Below the pieces are notes generated by a model. It was not told the origin of the DNA, ran no database searches, and saw nothing but the letters and a program-made list of their open reading frames with translations. A stretch of 64,000 bases of DNA, taken from assembly GCF_000226295.1 (NCBI RefSeq), contig NC_016025.1:868001-932000 (forward strand), in the 5' to 3' direction. How positions within the stretch are numbered: the first letter of the stretch is position 1; each line of letters starts with the position of its first letter. The DNA comes from Chloracidobacterium thermophilum B (GTDB lineage Bacteria > Acidobacteriota > Blastocatellia > Chloracidobacteriales > Chloracidobacteriaceae). This document shows, one piece after another, positions 44,766 to 54,178 of the stretch. A program made the translations under genes and the position numbers.

Positions 44766-46757
44766 ATGTCTGTTCGTACCCGGCAGGTTTCCTCGCCACC
44801 TCCCGTCTCGCGTCAAACCACAACCCCGGCAACAACGGCACGCCGTCAGACGACCAGCGCTGCCACGGCCACACCCCAGGAAGCCGCCACACGCCGGGCA
44901 GAACTTTCCACCGCCGGCGCCATGACGCGCGCGCGGCTGACTTCGGGCCTCATCTACGACGGCACACGCCCGGCACCCGGGACGACGAACACCAATGCCG
45001 CGCGCCCGATTGATGCGCCGCTCAAAGGCGATCCCAACCACCGGACACCGGAGACCTACAACAACGTCATCAACCAGTTTGCCGTGGCGCACAACCCGCG
45101 CTACGCCATCCGTGACTCCAGCGGCGACGGCATCAAGGACACGTTCTGCAACATTTTTGTCTGGGATGTCACCCGCGCCATGGGCGCTGAAATTCCGCAC
45201 TGGGTGGACAAACGGACCGGTCAGCCGACGACTGTTTACAACTACAGCCAGAGCCGTGAACTCGACGCCAATGCCACCATGGACTGGCTGCGTCAGCACG
45301 GCGCGCAGCACGGCTGGCGGCGGGTCAGCGCCGAAGAAGCCCAGCGATTGGCCAATGAGGGACACCCGACGATGGTCGGGTGGAAGAACCCAGGCGGGAT
45401 TGGCCACGTGGCCATCGTGCGTCCGGGCAACATCAACGAGCGCGGCCCGGCCATTGCGCAGGCCGGTTCGACCAATGTCAACTACGCCCACGTACGCGAC
45501 ACCTTCGGAAGCCGGCCGGTTGAATACTGGGTCAATGACCGGGGACGTGCAGCCGGCGGTTCATCGCCCGCCCCCACACCGACCCCGCAACCGCCAGCTC
45601 CAACGCCGCCACCGGCAACACCTCCCAGCACAACACCTCCGACAACCGGGCTGCCACAGGCCACACTGCGGCAGGGCGACCGGGGTGAAGCCGTCCGCGC
45701 GCTTCAGCAATCCCTCATCCGGCTTGGCTACATGACCGAAGCCGCCTACAACACCGGCCCTGGCGTTTTCGGTCCCCGGACGGATGCCGCCCTGCGCGCC
45801 TTCCAGCGGGATGCTGGCATCACCGTGGACGGCATTTACGGGCCACAGACCCGGCAGGCACTGACCCAGGCCCTGGCACGGGTGCAGGGTGGTGGCAGCA
45901 CCTACACGGTACGCCCCGGCGATACGTTGTCCCAGATTGCGCAGCGGCACGGGACGACGGTGGATGAACTCGTCCGGCTCAACAACATCCGCAATCCCAA
46001 CCTCATCTATCCCGGTCAGGAACTGCGCCTGCCGGCCCGGACGTACACGGTACGCCCCGGCGATACGCTATCCCAAATTGCACAGCGGCACGGGACAACG
46101 GTGGATGAACTCGTCCGGCTCAACAACATTCGCAATCCGAACCTCATCTATCCCGGTCAGGAACTGCGCCTGCCGCCGTCATCCAGCGCGCCAGCGCCAG
46201 CGCCGCGCCCGGCTCCAACACCAGCCCCCAATCCGGGCCCGCCGCCTTCCGGCGTGGGTGGGAGTGCACCCATCGGGCAGATTCCACGCACGGGCAATGC
46301 TTTCATTGATTCGATTGCGGCGGATGCCATCCGCAACCAGCGGGAGACCGGCGTGCCAGCTTCCGTCACCATTGCCCAGGCCATTCTGGAAAGCGGCTGG
46401 GGCCGCTCAGAGTTGTCCCGCCAGGCAAATAACTTTTTCGGTATCAAGGGCACGGGGCCGGCCGGCTCGGTGACGATGCGGACGCGCGAAGTCATCAACG
46501 GGCGTGACGTTTACGTGAACGCACAATTCCGCAAATACCACACGCCGCAGGAGTCGTTTGCTGACCACGCGCGGCTCTTCACCCAAAGCCCGCGCTACGC
46601 CGAAGCCATGCGGCACACGCACGATGCCTTCCGGTTTGCAGCGGAAATTCACCGCGCCGGGTATGCCACGGACCCGGAATACACGAACAAGCTGCACAGC
46701 CTCATGCGGCAGTACAATTTGACGCAGTTTGACGCGATTGCCCGCGGCCAATCCTAA
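44766..46757 (+). CDS. Multidomain peptidoglycan hydrolase (CHAP/NlpC-like, PG-binding, two LysM, glucosaminidase)
   Basis: 663 residues from ATG 44766; no signal peptide, the first 60 residues are Thr/Ala/Pro-rich. About 90-260 is a papain-like amidase/endopeptidase candidate with [12 protein letters not shown] (Cys) and [11 protein letters not shown] (His). A Pro/Thr linker follows, then a PG_binding_1 domain ([32 protein letters not shown]), two LysM modules 47 residues apart, another Pro-rich linker and a FlgJ-type glucosaminidase ([26 protein letters not shown]). It probably cleaves both peptide and glycan bonds in peptidoglycan. Export must use a route other than Sec, or be lytic. Not part of a visible phage. 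Confidence 0.87.
   Translation: MSVRTRQVSSPPPVSRQTTTPATTARRQTTSAATATPQEAATRRAELSTAGAMTRARLTSGLIYDGTRPAPGTTNTNAARPIDAPLKGDPNHRTPETYNNVINQFAVAHNPRYAIRDSSGDGIKDTFCNIFVWDVTRAMGAEIPHWVDKRTGQPTTVYNYSQSRELDANATMDWLRQHGAQHGWRRVSAEEAQRLANEGHPTMVGWKNPGGIGHVAIVRPGNINERGPAIAQAGSTNVNYAHVRDTFGSRPVEYWVNDRGRAAGGSSPAPTPTPQPPAPTPPPATPPSTTPPTTGLPQATLRQGDRGEAVRALQQSLIRLGYMTEAAYNTGPGVFGPRTDAALRAFQRDAGITVDGIYGPQTRQALTQALARVQGGGSTYTVRPGDTLSQIAQRHGTTVDELVRLNNIRNPNLIYPGQELRLPARTYTVRPGDTLSQIAQRHGTTVDELVRLNNIRNPNLIYPGQELRLPPSSSAPAPAPRPAPTPAPNPGPPPSGVGGSAPIGQIPRTGNAFIDSIAADAIRNQRETGVPASVTIAQAILESGWGRSELSRQANNFFGIKGTGPAGSVTMRTREVINGRDVYVNAQFRKYHTPQESFADHARLFTQSPRYAEAMRHTHDAFRFAAEIHRAGYATDPEYTNKLHSLMRQYNLTQFDAIARGQS
45903..46176 (+). 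repeat. Two nearly identical LysM-coding repeats
   Basis: Unit 1 begins at 45903 and unit 2 at 46044, a period of 141 bp (47 codons). Both read [17 protein letters not shown] to YPGQELRLP with only a few synonymous changes, which indicates a recent duplication or gene conversion inside the hydrolase gene. Confidence 0.85.
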
Positions 46758-46794
46758 GTTCCTGGCAACAGGCAGACGTGAGTCAATCCCGTGA

Positions 46795-46826
46795 GTGGTG
46801 AGGTCTCAAGCTCACCACCCACAGTT
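46795..46826. terminator. Hairpin between convergent hydrolase and TPR genes
   Basis: GTGGTGAG (46795-46802) and CTCACCAC (46811-46818) form a perfect 8-bp stem, 8-nt loop, with five T residues nearby on the plus strand (46823-46827). It can terminate the hydrolase transcript and possibly the opposite one. Confidence 0.65.
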
Positions 46827-46841
46827 TTTGGGAGGTCAAGG

Positions 46842-47687
46842 CTATGGGGTGGCGGGCTGTATCCCCGTGGCAAATCTATAGACCCGCAGAGCAAGTTCTT
46901 TTTCAGCATGCCGATTCGTCCAGGGGGCGAAGTTGTAGTTTTTCGTCTTTTTCTGGCTGTCACGCACCTTGACATGGAAGGCGGCATATTCCGATCCGAC
47001 GAACTCATTGGGGAGGAATTCCCGGATGCTGTTGTGGTCAGCGGTAAAGGTATGTTGGCCATCGTCGGCCTGGAAGGCCACGCCGTCGGCGCTGATATGC
47101 AGATAGCCGGTACAGTTGCGTACAAAGAGGCCGTCGTGGTCATGAAAGACCCGGAACACGGCACTTCCCCCCCGCTTGATGGCCTCGCGCATGCAGTACT
47201 CGGCAGCACCCAACTGGTCTTTCCAGTACAGATAGGTTATTCCCAACAGTGAGAAGGCGTAGGGACCGGAAGGTTCCAGATCGGCCGCTTTTGTCAGGAG
47301 ACGCTCTGCCTTATCCGGTTCATTTCTCCACAGGGCCTCCATGCCCTGCTTCAGGAGAGGTTCATACTCCGGCGCCCAGGCATCAGAAGGCGGCGTATTC
47401 TGCGCCGGGTCCTGCGGGGGGTTGTCGGAGGACCTCCAGTTGTGGGGTGGGGCAACGCCTTTGCAGCTTGGGTGGTTGAGGGAAAAACATTCTGCCCGCC
47501 CAACCAGGCGCATGGGATGTCCGATACCGGCGGTTTGTCGTCTGGTTTTCTGTTTGACGGTCTGGCGCAACCGTTCAGAAGCCAGGTTTTTCCCGGAAAC
47601 CGACGGTTGCCCACTCAGCGTCAGTACTGGAAAAGCCAGAAAGACAAGGCAGACCCACAACCGGGAAGTGCTCTTTTTGTGGTTCAT
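46842..47687 (-). CDS. Exported TPR protein with PH-like C-terminal domain
   Basis: 281 residues. Signal peptide LWVCLVFLAFPVLTLSGQ, a basic stretch, then a TPR pair (MEALWRNEPDKAERLLTKAA, AFSLLGITYLYWKDQLGAAE) and a C-terminal domain with VFHDHDGLFVRN, YLHISADGVAF, DDGQHTFTADHNSIREF and HVKVRDSQKKTKNYNF. The last part resembles a PH-like strand pattern by inspection only. It is a paralogue of the gene at 47902. Function unknown. Confidence 0.72.
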   Translation of the reverse strand: MNHKKSTSRLWVCLVFLAFPVLTLSGQPSVSGKNLASERLRQTVKQKTRRQTAGIGHPMRLVGRAECFSLNHPSCKGVAPPHNWRSSDNPPQDPAQNTPPSDAWAPEYEPLLKQGMEALWRNEPDKAERLLTKAADLEPSGPYAFSLLGITYLYWKDQLGAAEYCMREAIKRGGSAVFRVFHDHDGLFVRNCTGYLHISADGVAFQADDGQHTFTADHNSIREFLPNEFVGSEYAAFHVKVRDSQKKTKNYNFAPWTNRHAEKELALRVYRFATGIQPATP

Positions 47688-47856
47688 CGCTCCCCCAACC
47701 TCTCTTCTTCCCGGTCAGTCAGAAGTCACAGGTTGAGGGTTTGACAGCAGCGCTTGCGCGCCCGTTATGGCACGTTCACGGCCGGAACCCTCTGCCGGGT
47801 TGGCGCCCTTTGGCTTCTGCCGGCAGGTAATCCCCTCGTGACAGACTGACCCAATA

Positions 47857-47890
47857 CGTGTGTGGTGATGTTTTGATTTCACCACACACG
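47857..47890 (-). terminator. 12-bp stem downstream of the second TPR/PH-like gene
   Basis: CGTGTGTGGTGA (47857-47868) and TCACCACACACG (47879-47890) pair perfectly with a 10-nt loop, 11 bp after the stop at 47902. It shares the core GTGGTGA with the hairpin at 46795. No T-run on the minus strand is evident. Confidence 0.55.
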
Positions 47891-47901
47891 GTTGGAGGAG
47901 G

Positions 47902-48549
47902 CTAGTCTCTGGAGGGCGGGAGGCGCGTCAGGCCGGCGGCGTTGTAGAGCCGGATAGCCAGCTCTGATTCAGAACGCTGCTGTGTCCGGGGAGCAAAGTT
48001 GAAGTTTTTGGTCTGGTTCTGACCCGTGCGCACCTTGATGTGAAAAGCGCCGTATTCCGACCCGACGAAGGCGTTGAGTTTGAATTCCCTGATGCTGTCG
48101 CGGGTGGCGGCAAAGGTATGTTGGCCATCATCCGCCCGGAAGGTCACATCCTGGGAAGTGATGAACAGGGAGCCAAAGCAAACGCTGGTGAAGAAACCAT
48201 CGTGGTCGTGGGCTACCCGTAATGCGGCACTGCCGCCCAACTCGATGGCGCGCCGCATGTGGCGTTCAGCCATTGCGAGGTCCGGCTTCCAGTAAAGACA
48301 GGTCATCCCCAGCATCGAGAAGGCACGCGGGTCGGAAGGATTCAAGCTGGCGGCCGTTGTGAAGTGGGTCAGGGCCAGATCGGCCTGCTCACTGCGCAGG
48401 GCCGCCACCCCCTGGTCGAAAATGTCATCATAGTCCGGCCCTGGAGTTGGGGGCGGCGGCGTGTTGACTGACGACTCAGCATCCTGTTTCCAGGACGATG
48501 CGTTGTTGTTCGTCGCCGTGGCATTGGACTGGGTATCGTTCTCGTACAT
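47902..48549 (-). CDS. TPR protein with PH-like C-terminal domain, no signal peptide
   Basis: 215 residues. Paralogue of the 46842 gene: TPR (AALRSEQADLALTHFTTAAS, FSMLGMTCLYWKPDLAMAE), VAHDHDGFFTSV, DDGQHTFAATRDSIREF and HIKVRTGQNQTKNFNF. The N-terminus is Asn/Ser-rich and lacks a signal. It lies 27 bp downstream of the 48577 gene, so it may be co-translated with it. Role unknown. Confidence 0.7.
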   Translation of the reverse strand: MYENDTQSNATATNNNASSWKQDAESSVNTPPPPTPGPDYDDIFDQGVAALRSEQADLALTHFTTAASLNPSDPRAFSMLGMTCLYWKPDLAMAERHMRRAIELGGSAALRVAHDHDGFFTSVCFGSLFITSQDVTFRADDGQHTFAATRDSIREFKLNAFVGSEYGAFHIKVRTGQNQTKNFNFAPRTQQRSESELAIRLYNAAGLTRLPPSRD

Positions 48550-48576
48550 GCCAACCGGGTCTGCAAGGATGCCACG

Positions 48577-48927
48577 CTAGTTGAGGCGTACAGCCTCGAT
48601 AATTTCGGGCGTGGCACCGGCGGCCAGCAATGCCTGCTCGTTCTCGTCTGTAAGCTCGAAATCAACCCCGCGCCGTTCAATCTCACGGATAATCTCTGCC
48701 GTTGACAGGCCATTGATGCGGAGGGCCTGTGTCAAACCGGGCAAGCGAATCGGACGCTTGGCGCGGGCAGTGGTTTGTCGCCCCGGTTTCTGTTTGGCAG
48801 CCTGGGGCGCTTGGCCCGCAACGAGAAGCATCTCGGAGCTGGAGAACTGCCAACTCAGGATGAGGGGAAGAACGATCATAAAGACGAAGAAAGTCCACGA
48901 CCGGGAAGGTCCTCTTCTGCGGTTCAT
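48577..48927 (-). CDS. Small exported protein with helical C-terminal motif
   Basis: 116 residues from ATG 48927 (GAGG about 8 nt upstream). Signal-like hydrophobic segment (FFVFMIVLPLILSWQF), basic linker, and a helical C-terminus (NGLSTAEIIREIERRGVDFE, ENEQALLAAGATPEIIEAV) of a type found in Acidobacteriota kinase-associated proteins. It lies 33 bp downstream of the kinase and upstream of the TPR/PH-like gene; its leader-like part matches the start of the 46842 gene. Confidence 0.65.
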   Translation of the reverse strand: MNRRRGPSRSWTFFVFMIVLPLILSWQFSSSEMLLVAGQAPQAAKQKPGRQTTARAKRPIRLPGLTQALRINGLSTAEIIREIERRGVDFELTDENEQALLAAGATPEIIEAVRLN

Positions 48928-48960
48928 CGTCCACCTCACTTTCTCCTGGTCAGTGCGCCG

Positions 48961-50394
48961 TCACTGGTCGAGGGCTTTGAGGGCCTCGCGGCGGCGGCGT
49001 TCGCGCTCACTTACCACGGCGCGGTCTTTGTCCCTGCGTTTCGGCGATGGCTTTTCCCTGGACTCTTCCGGCGCCGTCGCCCGGTCGGATGCCACCGGTG
49101 GCGGAACCACCGATGGTGGTGTTGCCGGGGTCGAGCCAACCGGCGCTCTGGGTGGTGGCAAGGTCTGAATGTTCTCTGGATCAGTTTCCGGAACCGTGGT
49201 CGGCCGTTCCTCGATGGATACCGGCGATGTCGCAGCAGGTATCTGGGAAGAAGCTGATTCCCTGTCTGGCGGCAGAGGCGGTGTCGTCACGCTGCCTGTC
49301 GGTGGCGTGGCCGGGTGGTGGTGCACCCAGACATAAGCCAGCATCGCCAGCAGAAACGCAAAGACGGCAAAGCCGGCCAGGCTCCAGGTGAGCACCTTGC
49401 GCCACGGCGGTTCGGTTGGCTTCAACGCCGGACGTGGCAGGGTGGGGTTGGCCACAGACGGTATGGCCCTGGCCGGCGGCGTGAAAGGTGCGGCCACAGG
49501 CGCCACGGGTGTTACGGGCGGCGGCGCGTGTGGAAGTTGAACGGCCACTCGCAGGTGGGCAGGAACTGAAGCGAGGCCCGGCGCAGCAGCCAGCGACAGG
49601 GCCAGCTTGAATTCTTCCGCCGTCTGGAAACGCCGCAGCGGGTCTTTCTCCAGGGCATGCAGGACCACCTGAGCGACGGTTTCCGGGATGGTCGGCGTCA
49701 ACACCTGTGGCGGCGGCGGGGGATTGTGGATGTGTGCCTGAAGCAGGGCGTACTCACTGTCGGCAACGAAGGGCACGCGCCCGGTCAGCATTTCGTAAAG
49801 CAGAATCCCCAGCGCATAGATGTCGCTGCAGGCATCGGCTTCCTTGCCCTGGATTTGTTCGGGCGACATGTATTCGAGCGTGCCCACAATGGCGCCGACC
49901 CGTGTCTGGTGGCTGCTTCCCATGGCGCGGGCAATGCCAAAATCCATGACCTTGGGTGTGCCATCCGGCAACATCATGACGTTGGACGGCTTGAGGTCGC
50001 GGTGAATGATGCCGTGCTGATGGGCATGGCCGATGGCATCGAGGATGCCGGAAAACACGACAACGGCCTGGCCCAGCGGCATGGCCCCGTACTGTCGCAG
50101 CCAGGCATCGAGAGACAGTCCCGGCAGGAACTCCATCACCATGGCGAACTGCTGCGGGCCAATCGGCACAAAGCCATACAGCGTTGCAATGTTGGGATGA
50201 TTGAGTTTCGCCAGCAGAACGGCTTCGGTACGAAACCGCTCGATGAGTTGCAGGTTGTTGACGAGTTCCGGCTTGAGAACCTTGATGGCCACCGGACGGT
50301 CAAGCATGACATCCACACCGCGATAGACCGTCCCCATGCCACCCGTCCCCAGGCAGGATTCGACGCGATAAGTGCCAATCACACTGCCGATCAT
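48961..50394 (-). CDS. Membrane Ser/Thr protein kinase
   Basis: 477 residues from ATG 50394, which overlaps the PP2C stop (ATGA). Kinase domain residues 1-265: LGTGGMGTVYRGVD, VAIKVLKPE, IIHRDLKPSNVMM, VMDFGIARAMG, GTLEYMSPEQIQG. Then a Pro-rich linker, one membrane helix (AGFAVFAFLLAMLAYVWV) and a Pro/Thr-rich tail ending in basic/acidic residues. This is the PASTA-less PknB-like plan. Its neighbours, PP2C and an FHA-domain protease, suggest reversible phosphorylation of the FHA partner. Confidence 0.93.
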   Translation of the reverse strand: MIGSVIGTYRVESCLGTGGMGTVYRGVDVMLDRPVAIKVLKPELVNNLQLIERFRTEAVLLAKLNHPNIATLYGFVPIGPQQFAMVMEFLPGLSLDAWLRQYGAMPLGQAVVVFSGILDAIGHAHQHGIIHRDLKPSNVMMLPDGTPKVMDFGIARAMGSSHQTRVGAIVGTLEYMSPEQIQGKEADACSDIYALGILLYEMLTGRVPFVADSEYALLQAHIHNPPPPPQVLTPTIPETVAQVVLHALEKDPLRRFQTAEEFKLALSLAAAPGLASVPAHLRVAVQLPHAPPPVTPVAPVAAPFTPPARAIPSVANPTLPRPALKPTEPPWRKVLTWSLAGFAVFAFLLAMLAYVWVHHHPATPPTGSVTTPPLPPDRESASSQIPAATSPVSIEERPTTVPETDPENIQTLPPPRAPVGSTPATPPSVVPPPVASDRATAPEESREKPSPKRRDKDRAVVSERERRRREALKALDQ

Positions 50395-51251
50395 GAGACG
50401 ACCCTCACTTCCCGGGTCTCGCGCAGCCGCAGGGGGACAGCTCCCACTGGCTGCGCAGCCCCCTCTGAACCGGCCGCCCACACCACCCCGACCGTGATGT
50501 TGTCGTGGCCGCCACGTGCTTTGGCGAGATCAACCAACCGTTGACAGGCGATGTCCGGCGGCGCGTCGAGCAGGACGGCGTACATTTCCTCATCGGTGAC
50601 AAGGTCGTGCAGGCCGTCCGACACCAGCAAAAACTGATCCCCAACGGATACCCGTAAGGGGCGCTCCCAGAAACCCGGCGTGATGGTGGGCCTTGTGCCC
50701 AGCGCCTTGAGCAGGATGTTTTTCTCCGGATGCCGCTCAGCAGCCTCGCGTGACAGGCGCCCCTGGCGGACATACTCCATGACCTCTGAATCATCTTCGG
50801 TCATCTGGTAGATACGCCCGCCCCGAATCAGGTAGAGACGGGTATCCCCGACGTGGGCAGCAAAGGCTTCCCATGCCCGGATGGCCAGCGCCGTACAGGT
50901 TGTTCCCATGCCGCGCAGCAGGGGGTGTCGCCGGGCGGTCTCCCAGATCAGATGGTTGGCTTCGACAAAAGCCTCCCGCAGGGCTTCAGCCGGCTCGGCT
51001 GGCGAGGTGTAATAGACCTGGCGGATGACTTCCGCCGCCATCCGGCTGGCCACCTCCCCTCCCGCGTGGCCGCCAAGACCATCGGCAACCACCACCAGCG
51101 TCCCCTTGTGCGCGGCTTCCGACGTTTCAGCCGGGGGCACTTCCGAAAGCGCAAAATCTTCATTGACGCTCCGCTGACAACCCACATCGCTCAGCAGAGC
51201 AACGCCCAGCGTCGGTTGGGAAAGCTGGATGTCACCAACACCTTGCGTCAT
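50391..51251 (-). CDS. PP2C-type protein phosphatase
   Basis: 286 residues from ATG 51251, preceded by AAAGGAGAGACGG. Metal-dependent PP2C motifs: SDVGCQRSVNEDFAL, VVADGLGGHAGGEVAS, GTTCTALAIRAW, HVGDTRLYLIRGG, LVSDGLHDLVTDEEM and GHDNITVGVVW. It removes phosphate from Ser/Thr and would oppose the adjacent kinase, whose start overlaps its stop. No membrane segment, so it acts in the cytoplasm. Confidence 0.94.
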   Translation of the reverse strand: MTQGVGDIQLSQPTLGVALLSDVGCQRSVNEDFALSEVPPAETSEAAHKGTLVVVADGLGGHAGGEVASRMAAEVIRQVYYTSPAEPAEALREAFVEANHLIWETARRHPLLRGMGTTCTALAIRAWEAFAAHVGDTRLYLIRGGRIYQMTEDDSEVMEYVRQGRLSREAAERHPEKNILLKALGTRPTITPGFWERPLRVSVGDQFLLVSDGLHDLVTDEEMYAVLLDAPPDIACQRLVDLAKARGGHDNITVGVVWAAGSEGAAQPVGAVPLRLRETREVRVVS

Positions 51252-51295
51252 GGCCGTCTCTCCTTTCTGCCAGCGCACGTGGCTTCTGGCAGCAC

Positions 51296-53092
51296 CTACC
51301 GGCTGGCCGGGTTCATCAACTCCAGGGCATACCGAATCGGCACGGCGTAGGTGACGCGCTCGGCGCCCGCATTGAACACGGCGATGACGCGCCCACGGTT
51401 ATCGAAAACCGGTCCGCCGCTGTTGCCCGGACCTGTCGAGTTGATGGAGAGTTGATAGCTGTCCCCCATGACGCTCACGATCCGGTCCCGACCGGCGATG
51501 GTCGTCGAGGTGTCATCGCGCAGCAGCGAGCTGATGACGCCCGAACTGACGGTGACATGGGGCACCACTCTGGTCTGCGCCTCACGGTTGAAGATGTCTT
51601 TGGAAGCAACGACACCGTATTTCTTCGGCGTCAGTCCGGGATACCCCAGGACCGTGACGCTGTCACCGGGCTTGATGCTGTCGTAGCCGTCAAACAGTTC
51701 GACGGGCTTGATGCGCCCCGGGACACCGATCTTGACCAGGGCTACGTCGTGGCGGTCGGAAGACACCGAAAGCTGGCCCAGAATCCGCTGCGTCTTGTTG
51801 GCAAAGGTCACGTAGAGGTAGTCGTTGCGTCCCTCGAAGCCACCCTGGAGAAACTTCCCTCCGGCCTGCTTCGTCTCGCTGGGCACCCACTCCGGCAGGG
51901 TCGCCAGAAAGGTGCAATTGCCGCTACCCACATCGAAGACCATGCCAGTGGCATCTGGAAACTCATAGCGCGACTTCCAGCTCGCGGCCACATGCCGGTT
52001 GGTGAGCAGGAAACCATCCTCACTCACGACAAACCCCGTGCCCGTGTGTTCGCCGCCAATCGGGCGGTTGCCCTTCGAATCCGTGGTCAACCACGGTTCA
52101 ATCGTGCCGTCTTGAAGGCGTACAAACAGCGGCAAACCGTCCTGGAAGCGGTGGTACAACTGTTGTCCGGTTGGGGTGTAGATCAGCTTCCAGCCAACTT
52201 CGAGATACACCACGGAAGCCGAGTTCGCCGCGGCAATGGCGCTGGCATCGAGAGGGGTATCCAATTTTTGACGCTCAACTTTTTGACGCTCAACCTCCGA
52301 GCGGGCTGCTTCCGCCTGCTGTTTGCCCCGTTGGGTTTCCTGCTCAGCAACAACAATTTTTGTATTCACCTGCTGCTGCTTGTATCCCAGATAGCCAAGG
52401 TAACTGACCAGCCCGGCCACCACGAGCAGCACCAGGGAGGACACCAGCACAATGGTCAACCGGTTGTCACTTTTGGCCTGGCCAATCATGCGTTCGACCG
52501 TCGCCTTGCCAATCCCACCCCCTGCTGCAACCGGCGTCACCGCAACCGGCGGCTGCCAGGTGGCAGGCGGCGGAGCGCCAGCCGGCCCCCCAGGGGGCTT
52601 CATTGGAGAAGCCATGGCGGCTGGCGCCATGGCAGCCGGTGGCTGAACATCGGCCACCCGGGTCGGTTTGGGCGGCGCTGGAGCCAGCCCTTCACCGGCA
52701 ATGCGCGTGGGACGGGGGGCTTCCGGCGGACGCGGTTCAAGATCAAAGATGAACTCCGGCCCACCCGGGCCAAGCTGTACGACATCGCCCGGATAGAGCC
52801 GAACCGGCGCCGCAATTCGCTGCCGGTTGACGTACGTCCCATTGCGACTTCCCAGGTCTTTCAGGGTGAAGACCGGATGCTCTCCTCCCTCGATGCTGAT
52901 TTTGGCGTGATGCCGCCCCACGAGATCATCCCGGTCGGGGTCATAGCGAACCCGGCAGGCGGCGTCACGCCCGATCTCCAGTTCGTTCAGGTGTGCCAGC
53001 GGAAATTCCTCAATCTGGTTGACCCGCGAACCACTGACATGACGCAAAACGATTTTGGTTACGGTTGGTGAAGTGTACGTCGCGGTGGCCAT
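51296..53092 (-). CDS. FHA-domain membrane-anchored serine protease
   Basis: 598 residues from ATG 53092 (AAGGAGCG upstream). An FHA domain (about 20-115) shows GRDAACRVRYD, GRHHAKISI and LGSRNGTYVN, the phosphothreonine-binding strands. A Pro-rich linker and one membrane helix (LTIVLVSSLVLLVVAGLVSYL) follow, then a trypsin-like protease with His in LLTNRHVAA, Asp in RHDVALVKIG and Ser in GPGNSGGPVF. The topology puts the FHA domain in the cytoplasm and the protease outside. It is the first gene of the kinase cassette. Confidence 0.93.
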   Translation of the reverse strand: MATATYTSPTVTKIVLRHVSGSRVNQIEEFPLAHLNELEIGRDAACRVRYDPDRDDLVGRHHAKISIEGGEHPVFTLKDLGSRNGTYVNRQRIAAPVRLYPGDVVQLGPGGPEFIFDLEPRPPEAPRPTRIAGEGLAPAPPKPTRVADVQPPAAMAPAAMASPMKPPGGPAGAPPPATWQPPVAVTPVAAGGGIGKATVERMIGQAKSDNRLTIVLVSSLVLLVVAGLVSYLGYLGYKQQQVNTKIVVAEQETQRGKQQAEAARSEVERQKVERQKLDTPLDASAIAAANSASVVYLEVGWKLIYTPTGQQLYHRFQDGLPLFVRLQDGTIEPWLTTDSKGNRPIGGEHTGTGFVVSEDGFLLTNRHVAASWKSRYEFPDATGMVFDVGSGNCTFLATLPEWVPSETKQAGGKFLQGGFEGRNDYLYVTFANKTQRILGQLSVSSDRHDVALVKIGVPGRIKPVELFDGYDSIKPGDSVTVLGYPGLTPKKYGVVASKDIFNREAQTRVVPHVTVSSGVISSLLRDDTSTTIAGRDRIVSVMGDSYQLSINSTGPGNSGGPVFDNRGRVIAVFNAGAERVTYAVPIRYALELMNPASR

Positions 53093-53278
53093 GGCAGGCG
53101 CTCCTTTTATCTGGTTTGGGGACGGCGATGACGGCATCGTGTCGCAGTGGTTTCCCCTCACCCCTTCAAGCGCAAAACAGGCGGCGAGCATGCCAACGGA
53201 TGAAAAAATTTTGGCGGCGAGCCGGCCCCCATAAGCCGAGACCCACCGCCAGGTTTCATCGGAGAGCGTATGACGCGC

Positions 53279-53993
53279 CTAGCGCAGGCCCGTCGTGACG
53301 ACCAACTTGCCCTTTGCGAAGGGATTGTCCTCGTCAGGAAACGTCACCACAGGATACCGTGACGGAGCGGAGGGATCGTAATCCCACATACCGGTAGCGA
53401 TGACTTGCCCGTTGCGCCCGGCAACAAACTTGATGCGGCCGCTACGCTCGGCATCCGCCGGGATCGTAACCCGTACCCGACGGGTCTCACCCGGTCCAAT
53501 GCGGTTTTCAGGGCCGAAGGCTTCGCCGGCAACACAGAGATGGACCGGATCACTGGAAGCGTTTTTGAACACGGCCTCAATTACCTTCTGGGATGAAGGC
53601 GGAGGTTGCCGCATCCCACCACCCGGAGGACTACTCGGTGGACTGACCGGAGGGCTGGTTGGCGGCGGTTGCTGTCTCCCGCCACCGGGTGGGTTGTCCG
53701 GTGGACTGGCCGGCGGTGTCCGACCGTCAGCTTCGGCCGGATACCCCTTCACCACAGCCATCCCGGCGCCGCCAGTCCCGCTGTTCTGCGCCCACGTCGC
53801 CGGGTCAGAGTCCACAATGGTGTATGTCCCGGCCGGCACGACGACATTCGGCGCACATTCCCAGTACGCATTCGGCACGCCACCCTGCCCCGGCGTCCCC
53901 CGCATCTGCCACGGCCCGTATATCCTTCCGCTGCTTTGCATCAAACCCACAGTCCCGGGGCGTGCGCCACGGCCGTGGTTCCAGTGGTACGTC
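53279..53993 (-). pseudogene. C-terminal part of an envelope protein, 5' end replaced by IS sequence
   Basis: The frame runs upstream to 54085, but the part before 53993 reads into the end of an IS200/IS605-type element (RAGIPRLQAGEEVK), so the native start is lost. The host part has TYHWNHGRGARPGTVGLMQ and GGVPNAYWECAPNVVVPAG, DPATWAQNSGTGGAGMAV, a widely seen secreted-domain pattern, then a Pro/Gly linker and an Ig-like end (HLCVAGEAFGPENRIGPGE). It may be the 3' remainder of the gene whose other part lies at 55812-59302, in the same direction. Confidence 0.7.
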
Positions 53994-54178
53994 TTGACCT
54001 CCTCTCCCGCCTGAAGGCGGGGGATTCCCGCCCGTCGCGAGAAGTTGCGTTTCTCACTACGCCGCCGCTTGTACGGCGGTGTCACTTACCGAAAAAACGC
54101 CGTAAAGCCCTGCACTTTAGGGCAGGGATATAAGGCGCACGCTGTTTTATCAAGCCAAACCTGTGCTAAAATAGCAGT

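Noticed and set aside
44766-46757. Prophage lysin
   Set aside because: No capsid, tail, portal, terminase or integrase genes nearby; flanks are chromosomal signalling genes.
49657-50544. Plus-strand frame opposite the Ser/Thr kinase and PP2C
   Set aside because: No recognisable domains; both minus-strand genes are well supported.
51452-53071. Long open frame on the plus strand opposite the FHA protease
   Set aside because: Shadow frame; FHA and protease motifs are in the minus-strand gene.
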